From contig JASHWA010000588.1 in NCBI GenBank assembly GCA_030044325.1, positions 1-5,050 on the forward strand: a stretch of 5,050 nucleotides of DNA. The letters run 5' to 3'. Of the stretch, positions 1 to 5,050 are shown one piece after another (position 1 is the stretch's first letter; every line of letters begins with the position of its first letter). The position numbers and the translations under genes were made by a program. Under the pieces are notes generated by a model. The model saw only the letters and a list, made by a program, of their open reading frames with translations, was not told the DNA's origin and did not search any database. This DNA is from Bryobacteraceae bacterium. GTDB lineage: Bacteria; Acidobacteriota; Terriglobia; Bryobacterales; Bryobacteraceae.

Positions 1-645
1 GGGGCCGCGCGGGTGCGGCTCGCCGGTCGAGCCCAGCCCGTGCGCGCGTCCATCGGTGAAAGCGAGCTCCTGTTTATGACAGCTCGCACACGACTGCGTT
101 TGATTCAGCGAGAGGCGCTTGTCATAGAAAAGGTAGCGCCCGAGCTCGACCTTCTCACTGGTCATCGGATTGCCGCGCGGAACGTTGGGAAGCGGAAATC
201 CCGGCGGCAGGGCCCATTCGTACGGCCCGAGCTCGGCTTTTTCGGCCGCTCGCTGGCGCGAACGCAGCTCGCGCACATATTGGACCATCTCCCAACGCTG
301 CGCGTCGGAAAGCTCGGCTCCGAAACTCGGCATGTTCTTTTCGATGCCGTTGCTGACCACCCAGTAGATCTCGCCGTCGCGCATCGATTCCATCAGATAC
401 TCGGCGAGGTTGGTGGGACGAACCGGAAGCCTTCCGGCGAGCGGCGTGCGCGCCTTGCCATCCGCGCCGTGACAGCCGGCGCACAGCCGGTCATAGAAAG
501 GTTTCGCCGCAGCAGCGTGGTCCGGCGTCGCCAACAGCGGACTCTTCAGGAGCCGCGCTTCAAGCGGCGCAGTCGATCGCCCGTGCGCGTCATGCGCGAT
601 GCCCGGCACCGCGCATGACGCGAGGACGGCCGCCATCTTCCACAT
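1..645 (-). CDS. mbnH: MbnH-family cytochrome c peroxidase-like enzyme with extra N-terminal cytochrome c domain, 3' end outside window
   Basis: 215 residues are visible from ATG 645; the frame is open to position 1. A short signal sequence (MWKMAAVLASCAVPGIA) suggests export. Residues about 30-130 form a monohaem class I cytochrome c domain: CAGCH at 55-59 binds haem, Met105 in NGIEKNMPSFG is the likely axial ligand, and LSDAQRWEMVQYVREL is the closing helix. A charged linker (about 128-145) leads to the MbnH domain, with LPNVPRGNPMTSEKVELGRYLFYD, RLSLNQTQSCASCH (haem site C186, C189, H190), then AFTDGRAHGLGSTGEPHPRGP. These match the N-terminal half of MbnH, a di-haem member of the bacterial cytochrome c peroxidase/MauG superfamily that uses peroxide to oxidise a tryptophan of MbnP. 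The second CxxCH of the enzyme core should lie beyond the window. The added cytochrome domain makes this a predicted tri-haem protein, reminiscent of YhjA-type tri-haem peroxidases, and may deliver electrons. An alternative is a generic peroxidase, but the GSTG-x-x-HPR motif and the adjacent MbnP argue against it. Confidence 0.92.
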   Translation of the reverse strand, partial: MWKMAAVLASCAVPGIAHDAHGRSTAPLEARLLKSPLLATPDHAAAAKPFYDRLCAGCHGADGKARTPLAGRLPVRPTNLAEYLMESMRDGEIYWVVSNGIEKNMPSFGAELSDAQRWEMVQYVRELRSRQRAAEKAELGPYEWALPPGFPLPNVPRGNPMTSEKVELGRYLFYDKRLSLNQTQSCASCHKQELAFTDGRAHGLGSTGEPHPRGP

Positions 646-648
646 CGC

Positions 649-1512
649 CTAACCTCCTCCGGCGGCCGATGTGAAGGCTGCCTGACGGCGGAAAAACGTC
701 TGCTTCCCGGCCGGCTTTTCGCCGAACGGTAGACCAAAATTGGCGAAGATAGGAGCGCAATCGGAATCGTCTTTCGCGGACATGCATCCCGCCGCCGTAT
801 TCGGCTGATTGACGTCGACGTTGGAATCCTTGAGCAGCGCCGCCAGGTCTGCAACGACGATGTCCCGCTCCGCGTCGAACTCCGCCATCTCGATCTCCGG
901 CCGGTTCGGCTCGCTGCATTGCGTGGGTACCGTGATCTTGGTCTGGTTCGGCGTGCAGCCCGTGCTGCCTAAATGGATGGCGAAGCCGCGCGGCATCCCG
1001 GTGCTCGAAAAATCCAGGCGGGCGAATTTGCGTCCCCCGTTCCACACCCAGCTCAGCGCCGTCAGGTTGAGCGGCGGCGGTTGCGAGGTGAGCTCGGTGT
1101 GATTCTTGTTGAACGGCACTCCCAGCGTAAATTGCAAGCCCGAATAATGGCCCGCCGGTACCCGGCCGGAAACGCGATCGTTCATGTCCGGAGTTCCATT
1201 CACGCAGCCCGCCGTTGCGTTTTCAAAATCCAGCAGGGCCACGTCGTCGAGCTGCCACTTCCCGTCCTGATCGAGCTCCACCGCCACCGGTTTGCCGTTT
1301 TCATCGATCAGCCGGAGGTTGTGAACGTAAAACCGGAAATCGCGCGGCGCGATGCGCGAACGCGTGGTCCCGATGCCGTCGTAGCTCTGGCCACAGGCGA
1401 GCTTCTTGTCTCCGACCATTGCCTGGAAGCGAATCGAGACGCTTTGCATGTCGCCCCCACAAGCAAATGCGGCAACCGACACGAGAGCGGTAAGTCGAAC
1501 ACTGATTTGCAT
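649..1512 (-). CDS. mbnP: MbnP-family copper-binding lipoprotein (metallo-mystery pair four-Cys protein)
   Basis: 287 residues from ATG 1512. Family signatures run in order: FQAMVGDKKLAC (Cys40), RDFRFYVHNLRL (58-67), DGKWQLDDVALLDFE with AGCVNGT (Cys103), GHYSGLQFTLGVPFNKNH (His138), LNLTALSWVWNGGRKF (Trp155, Trp157), FAIHLGSTGC (His180, Cys186), CSEPNRPEIEM (Cys199), and GCMSAKDDSDC (Cys243, Cys252). This matches the MbnP family. In the methanotroph homologue, partner MbnH converts a tryptophan to kynurenine, creating a Cu(I) site in the periplasm. The N-terminus is a signal sequence ending AAFACGGD, with Cys18 a possible lipidation site, though the lipobox is weak (Ala at -3). One deviation is GRKF where I recall GYKF as common after the WxW motif. 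The C-terminus has a low-complexity tail, AAFTSAAGGG. The MbnH-type gene follows after 3 bp, exactly the expected pairing. Which Trp is modified cannot be told from sequence. No methanobactin genes are visible, so the role may be copper binding in general. Confidence 0.92.
   Translation of the reverse strand: MQISVRLTALVSVAAFACGGDMQSVSIRFQAMVGDKKLACGQSYDGIGTTRSRIAPRDFRFYVHNLRLIDENGKPVAVELDQDGKWQLDDVALLDFENATAGCVNGTPDMNDRVSGRVPAGHYSGLQFTLGVPFNKNHTELTSQPPPLNLTALSWVWNGGRKFARLDFSSTGMPRGFAIHLGSTGCTPNQTKITVPTQCSEPNRPEIEMAEFDAERDIVVADLAALLKDSNVDVNQPNTAAGCMSAKDDSDCAPIFANFGLPFGEKPAGKQTFFRRQAAFTSAAGGG
652..660 (-). promoter_or_regulatory. Ribosome-binding site of the MbnH gene, inside the end of mbnP
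   Basis: The minus strand reads GGAGGAGGT, and these bases also encode the last Gly-Gly codons of MbnP just before its TAG. GGAGG ends 7-8 bases before the ATG at 645. The overlap implies translational coupling of the two partner proteins. Confidence 0.75.
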
Positions 1513-1517
1513 GACTG

Positions 1518-1526
1518 AATCCCCCT
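1518..1526 (-). promoter_or_regulatory. Ribosome-binding site of the MbnP-family gene
   Basis: The minus strand reads AAGGGGGAT just upstream of the ATG at 1512, in the 14-bp gap after the TAA of the BNR gene. This G-rich Shine-Dalgarno-like sequence supports starting MbnP at 1512. The longer open frame reaching back to 1686 overlaps the BNR gene, and its extra residues look like out-of-frame translation. Confidence 0.65.
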
Positions 1527-2591
1527 TTACGGAATCTGGTGAATGGTGATCCTCCCGTCGTCTTCCCATGCGGCGAGCGCCCCGTGCGCAGCCGCCACGA
1601 TCGCCGGAAACGATCCTTTGGGCGCGAGCTCCACTGGCTCCGATTTGCCGGGAACAATCGCTTGAATACCGGCCGGCGTGGACCACACTGCGTACACCCC
1701 GTCCGCCCCGGCCGCGATGGCCGAATCGACCCCCGTGCCAATGCGATTTTCAGGCCCTCCCGCTCGGTCGAGAAAGATATCGTGTTCCCTGCGCCACACG
1801 GTCATGATCTTGCCGCCCGCGATGGCGATGCCCCCGCCGTCCATGGGGCAGGCGTTCAGCTTCCACGTCCCCTCACCCAATTTTTCCGGTTTCGAGAATT
1901 GACGTCCGTCGCCCGAGCGCGCCAGGTACATATCGCGGCTCCCGTCGAGCCAGTTGCGCCACATTGCCAGAATCTCGCCGTTCGATTCGATTGCCAGCGA
2001 TGGACGGCAGCATTCGCAGATGGTTCCGTCAGGCGATTCGTAGATGAGCACGTTCTTCGACCACGTCTCGCCGCCGTCGCGCGACTGCGCTCCGTAAAGT
2101 TTCGTGCCGTGACCGCCGCGATGATCGAGCCACGCCGCGAATAACCGGCCTTTGCTGTCGGCGGCCAGTGCGTGCAGACCTTCGGTGGGCGCGCCGGCGA
2201 CATCGTTGATCACAATTCCCTTCGACCACGTCTTGCCGTCATCGCCCGAGCGCCACGCGATCAAATCCCCGTCCGACGGCAGCCCGTGCGCATGCGGCCC
2301 GCCCGCCAGGGTCCTTCCCGCGACCGCCGTGACCACAATCGACGCGCCGGCGAAAACGATGCGGGGGCCGCGGTGCCGCGTCAGCGGAACCACCGCCGCC
2401 TGGGCGATCTTGACGGGCTGCGAAAACGTCTTGCCGGAGTCCTGCGAAATCGCGAAGTAAATGGAGTTCCCGGCGCCGAACGCGAGCGCGACTTTCGATC
2501 CGCGAACCGCCATCTGCGGCTCCCGCGCCGGCGCGTCGGGAGCGATCGGCCCAATGTTCACGATCATCAAAGCGCTCAGGAATGGAATCAC
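1527..2591 (-). CDS. Secreted BNR/Asp-box sialidase-like beta-propeller with CxCC motif
   Basis: About 354 residues from GTG at 2591 (356 if GTG 2597 is used); residue numbers here count from 2597. Four Asp-box (BNR) hairpins are visible: SQDSGKTF (51-58), SGDDGKTW (117-124), SRDGGETW (172-179) and the weaker SGDGRQF (228-234). They mark a six-bladed sialidase/neuraminidase-type propeller. The N-terminus has a hydrophobic segment (about residues 4-18) followed by APDAPA, suggesting export, although the n-region lacks positive charge. Unusual marks are C194-E-C196-C197 before RPSLAIESNG, and C250 in NACPMDGGG. These recur in sialidase-like proteins of environmental bacteria and look like a thiol or metal site. 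I cannot identify the sialidase arginine triad or a catalytic Tyr/Glu, so glycosidase activity should not be assumed. It sits between the receptor and MbnP with 14-bp gaps, so a periplasmic or surface partner role is likely. The fold is confident; the function is unknown. Confidence 0.85.
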   Translation of the reverse strand: MIPFLSALMIVNIGPIAPDAPAREPQMAVRGSKVALAFGAGNSIYFAISQDSGKTFSQPVKIAQAAVVPLTRHRGPRIVFAGASIVVTAVAGRTLAGGPHAHGLPSDGDLIAWRSGDDGKTWSKGIVINDVAGAPTEGLHALAADSKGRLFAAWLDHRGGHGTKLYGAQSRDGGETWSKNVLIYESPDGTICECCRPSLAIESNGEILAMWRNWLDGSRDMYLARSGDGRQFSKPEKLGEGTWKLNACPMDGGGIAIAGGKIMTVWRREHDIFLDRAGGPENRIGTGVDSAIAAGADGVYAVWSTPAGIQAIVPGKSEPVELAPKGSFPAIVAAAHGALAAWEDDGRITIHQIP

Positions 2592-2594
2592 GAG

Positions 2595-2603
2595 CACCTC
2601 CTT
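2595..2603 (-). promoter_or_regulatory. Ribosome-binding site of the BNR-repeat gene (decides the start)
   Basis: The minus strand reads AAGGAGGTG here, an almost perfect Shine-Dalgarno sequence, preceded by further A residues and lying just after the receptor's TGA. It ends a few bases before GTG at 2591, with a 5-base gap after GGAGG. The other GTG, at 2597, overlaps the Shine-Dalgarno sequence itself and would have no spacer. This favours the start at 2591. Confidence 0.75.
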
Positions 2604-2605
2604 TT

Positions 2606-5050
2606 TCAGAATGCGAGCTTCACCGCTAGCTGGAACGAGCGCGGATCATCCACCGCGGTAATTTGTTTGAACGAAGACGACGGATTGGTCGGGAAGGCCC
2701 CCGTTCCGAAAACACCGTTTAAAGTCACGCCGTTTACGTGATTGGTGAGATTGAACCCCTCGATCATCGCCTGCATGCGCAGCCGTTCGGTCATTTGAAA
2801 ACTACGGCTCAACCGCGCACTTGTGTTGAAAAAGTCGAAACCGTTCCCCGTGTTGCGTCCGATGAAAAATCCATCGATGGTGGGCCGGGCCGAGGTTCCC
2901 TGAATCGTGTTCGCTCCGGTGGTGATGTTGAACGGCAGCGGCGAATAATATTGCATCATCGCGGTCAACTGGAATCCGTGGCTGAACCTCTCCCACGCGT
3001 TGTTTGCGTTGGTCAGCGGCGTGTGAATGGTCCCATCCCACACCAGGCGGAACTTCTGATCGTCGTCCGAGCGCGCGTAATCCTGCCAGATATTGAAGTT
3101 GTTGATGGGCGCGCTGAAGAAAAACTCGCTCACATCGTCGAGGGCCCGCGAGTAAGTATAAGAAACGCGGAAGTTCCCCCACGACACCGGCCTCTCGTTG
3201 AAAGCAACATGCAGGCCGTTGTAGTTGGAATCCGCCGCCGAGGAGTACTGGCTGTCGTTGCCATAGGTCAGATTGGGACGGCAGCCGTCGTTGTTCCCCG
3301 ACGCAGTACACGTTGGGACATTCTGATTTATGGAAATGATCAGGTGCAGCCCGCGCAGGTACTGGTAGCCGACTTCGAGAGTGGTATGTTGTCCGAGCTG
3401 GTGCTCGATCTCGACGTTGCCCTGCTCAGAATACGCGTTCTGCATGTGCGTGTTCATGGTCGAGAAGTTGAAAAGAACGCCGGCCGGAATCGTCAGCGCG
3501 CCCAGGATGTTCGGGAATACCGGAGCGCCGGTCTGGCCCGGAGACAGGCTGATGCTGATCTGGCTGAGATCGGCGGGATTGGTGGTGTTGTTCGCCGAAA
3601 GCAGCGCGTTTGCAAGCGGGCGCAGCGGGACGCGATCGTAGAATATCCCGTATCCACCGCGGATCACGGTCTTGCGCGAAGCAAACGGGGTCCAGGCGAA
3701 ACCGCCGCGCGGGGAAACATTGTTGGTGTCCGTGGCGATGGTCTTCAGGAATTCGAGATCATAGCGGACGCCGAGGTTCAGCGTGAGCTGCGGCGTCACT
3801 CTCCATTCGTCCTGCGCGTAAAAGCCGGCGTTCGGATTGGTCTGGTTGACAACCGAATTCGCGAAAGTCTGCGTGAATCCGGAGCTGTTGTAGGCGCCCG
3901 AAAGGAAGCTGGCAAGCGAGGAAAATGAGTAGCTGCCGCGAAAAGTGCGCGGGAAAGTGATGGTATCGTCGTTGTACAGATATTCGAAGCCGACCCGAAT
4001 CGCGTGCGCACCGGTCTGGTAGGAAATATTGTCGACAAACTCGCCGAGCTTGTTCAGCCGCGCCGTCGGCGAGCCGGAAAGCGTGCCGAATGAGGCCACG
4101 CCGGAAATGCTCACCGCCGGGCCGATCAAATCGGAAGGCGGCGCCGTCAGGCTGCTGTACCAGTATTGCCCGCGCGTTTCGTTCACCATGTTCGGAGAAA
4201 TTGTAAAGATGTTGCTGGCCGCGACGGACTGGTCGTCGTCGTGCAGATTGGCGGAAGCCGTGGATGCGCTCAAACCGCCCGCCCCGCGCGAGTTGATGGC
4301 GTTGACATCGTAAAAGCTGTAGCGAACGTTGAACTGGTCGCGGTCGCTGAAGTGATGATCGACTTTCGCGAGCACGTTGCTGTTGTGGACCGGGTTGGAA
4401 TAGATTCCGGTCGAAATCAGCGGCCCGGGATAATCCACCGCCAGCAGGTGTGCATTGATGATCGCCACGTTCGCCGGTGTGATCGTCGTCAGTCCGGATT
4501 GATTGAGCTCGCGCTGCTCGAAATTGGCGAAGTAGAAGGTCTTGTTGTGCACCACAGGCCCGCCGGCGCTGGCGCCGTACTGCGCTTCAGTGATCGGCAG
4601 CGCGGTATTGGACAGAGCGTTGGCGGCGTCGAGGCGCTGGTTACGAAAATACAGGTAAGTGTCGCCGTGCAGCGTGATTCCGCCGCTGCGCGTCACCATA
4701 TTCACGTAACCGCCGAGCGCGCGGCCGAATTCGGCCTGCCCGCCCGAGGTGACCACCTGAAACTCCTGAATCACGTCGAGCGCGTAAAATGCGCCTGTGA
4801 CACCCGCGGCGTCGTCATTATTCGAAAGGCCGTCAACGACGAAGCTGTTCGAAAAGTTACGCTGGCTGCTGACCGAGATTCCCTGGCCGGGCACCGCGGA
4901 GGTTTCGGCGAAGAGCTGATTAGCCTGCGTATTCGTCGGCGAAACTCCGGGAACCAGCAGCGCGACGTCCAGAAAATTGCGGCCGTTGAGCGGAATCTGG
5001 TTGACCTCGGCTTCGGAGACTGTGCCGGAAACTTGTGTGCGCGCGGTTTC
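2606..5050 (-). CDS. TonB-dependent outer-membrane receptor (Oar-like), 5' end outside window
   Basis: Predicted outer-membrane beta-barrel that imports a ligand using TonB energy. The frame is open from the window edge at 5050 to TGA at 2606, giving 814 visible residues. An internal GTG at 4894 is not the start, because clear plug sequence precedes it (VNQIPLNGRNF, then LLVPGVSP). The plug continues through SFVVDGLSNND, a VIQEFQVVTSGGQAEFGRA stretch and GGYVNMVTRSGG, ending about visible residue 125. The barrel then shows family signatures: QYGASAGGP with KTFYFANFEQ, FYAQDEWRVTPQLTLNLGVRYD, and NVSPRGGFAW. The protein ends in QLAVKLAF, with the terminal Phe needed for Bam insertion. The missing part should hold the signal peptide and a carboxypeptidase-regulatory-like domain, typical of these 900-1100 residue acidobacterial proteins. 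The only two cysteines (visible residues 581 and 590) bracket a short probable surface loop. The substrate cannot be read from the sequence; the downstream copper-protein pair makes a metal or metal complex plausible. The family call is very sure, the substrate is not. Confidence 0.95.
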   Translation of the reverse strand, partial: ETARTQVSGTVSEAEVNQIPLNGRNFLDVALLVPGVSPTNTQANQLFAETSAVPGQGISVSSQRNFSNSFVVDGLSNNDDAAGVTGAFYALDVIQEFQVVTSGGQAEFGRALGGYVNMVTRSGGITLHGDTYLYFRNQRLDAANALSNTALPITEAQYGASAGGPVVHNKTFYFANFEQRELNQSGLTTITPANVAIINAHLLAVDYPGPLISTGIYSNPVHNSNVLAKVDHHFSDRDQFNVRYSFYDVNAINSRGAGGLSASTASANLHDDDQSVAASNIFTISPNMVNETRGQYWYSSLTAPPSDLIGPAVSISGVASFGTLSGSPTARLNKLGEFVDNISYQTGAHAIRVGFEYLYNDDTITFPRTFRGSYSFSSLASFLSGAYNSSGFTQTFANSVVNQTNPNAGFYAQDEWRVTPQLTLNLGVRYDLEFLKTIATDTNNVSPRGGFAWTPFASRKTVIRGGYGIFYDRVPLRPLANALLSANNTTNPADLSQISISLSPGQTGAPVFPNILGALTIPAGVLFNFSTMNTHMQNAYSEQGNVEIEHQLGQHTTLEVGYQYLRGLHLIISINQNVPTCTASGNNDGCRPNLTYGNDSQYSSAADSNYNGLHVAFNERPVSWGNFRVSYTYSRALDDVSEFFFSAPINNFNIWQDYARSDDDQKFRLVWDGTIHTPLTNANNAWERFSHGFQLTAMMQYYSPLPFNITTGANTIQGTSARPTIDGFFIGRNTGNGFDFFNTSARLSRSFQMTERLRMQAMIEGFNLTNHVNGVTLNGVFGTGAFPTNPSSSFKQITAVDDPRSFQLAVKLAF

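Noticed and set aside
13..618. 201-codon plus-strand open frame opposite the MbnH gene
   Set aside because: Antisense shadow: the opposite strand carries two haem-binding CxxCH motifs and MbnH signatures in a continuous frame.
1513..1686. 58-residue upstream extension of MbnP in the same frame
   Set aside because: It overlaps the 3' end of the BNR gene, is Arg/Gly-rich with no signal-like features, and the ATG at 1512 has its own ribosome-binding site followed directly by a signal sequence.
1527..2591. True sialidase acting on sialic acid
   Set aside because: Asp-boxes only show the propeller fold; I could not find the catalytic Arg triad and Tyr/Glu pair, and the operon context points away from glycan breakdown.
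2738..3928. 396-codon open frame on the plus strand
   Set aside because: It lies wholly antisense to the receptor barrel, and its translation is Arg/Val-rich with no recognisable domain. It is a by-product of GC-rich codon use in the minus-strand gene, whose protein is clearly conserved.
2606..4894. Receptor starting at GTG 4894
   Set aside because: The frame stays open to the window edge and the upstream residues (NQIPLNGRNF, LLVPGVSP) are conserved plug sequence, so the gene begins outside the window.
1..5050. Methanobactin precursor, CRISPR array, insertion sequence, tRNA or intrinsic terminator
   Set aside because: The non-coding gaps total about 30 bp, and no short Cys-containing leader peptide, direct-repeat array, transposase, tRNA or hairpin-plus-T-run was seen.

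Overview
The window is GC-rich (roughly 60%) and its genes all lie on the minus strand, so it reads from high to low coordinates. Almost every base is used by four consecutive, tightly packed genes. The first is a large TonB-dependent outer-membrane receptor (5' end outside the window). It is followed by a secreted BNR/Asp-box 'sialidase-like' beta-propeller, an MbnP-family copper-binding (lipo)protein, and an MbnH-family cytochrome c peroxidase-like enzyme (3' end outside the window). The receptor is of the 'Oar-like' type with NGRNF and GRALGGYVNMVTRSG plug signatures. This type is amplified in Acidobacteriota, so a Bryobacter/Solibacter-like acidobacterium is the most likely host. That assignment is inference from protein style and GC content, not from a marker gene.

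Layout on the minus strand: receptor 5050 to 2606; BNR protein 2591 (or 2597) to 1527; MbnP 1512 to 649; MbnH 645 to the window edge at 1. The gaps are 14, 14 and 3 bp. Each internal start has a strong purine-rich ribosome-binding site, partly or wholly inside the end of the preceding gene or the short gap. No internal promoter or terminator was recognised, so this looks like one operon whose promoter lies beyond position 5050.

Functional reading: MbnH and MbnP are the 'metallo-mystery pair'. In methanotrophs the di-heme MbnH oxidises a tryptophan of MbnP to kynurenine, which creates a copper site. Here the pair is linked to an outer-membrane importer and a CxCC-bearing propeller. No methanobactin precursor or biosynthesis gene is visible, and there is no room for one between the genes. 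The MbnH homologue also carries an additional N-terminal monohaem cytochrome c domain, predicting a tri-haem enzyme. The most interesting hypothesis is a methanobactin-independent copper-handling or uptake operon with a self-contained electron-relay version of MbnH. The copper link rests on family knowledge, not on anything the sequence proves by itself.
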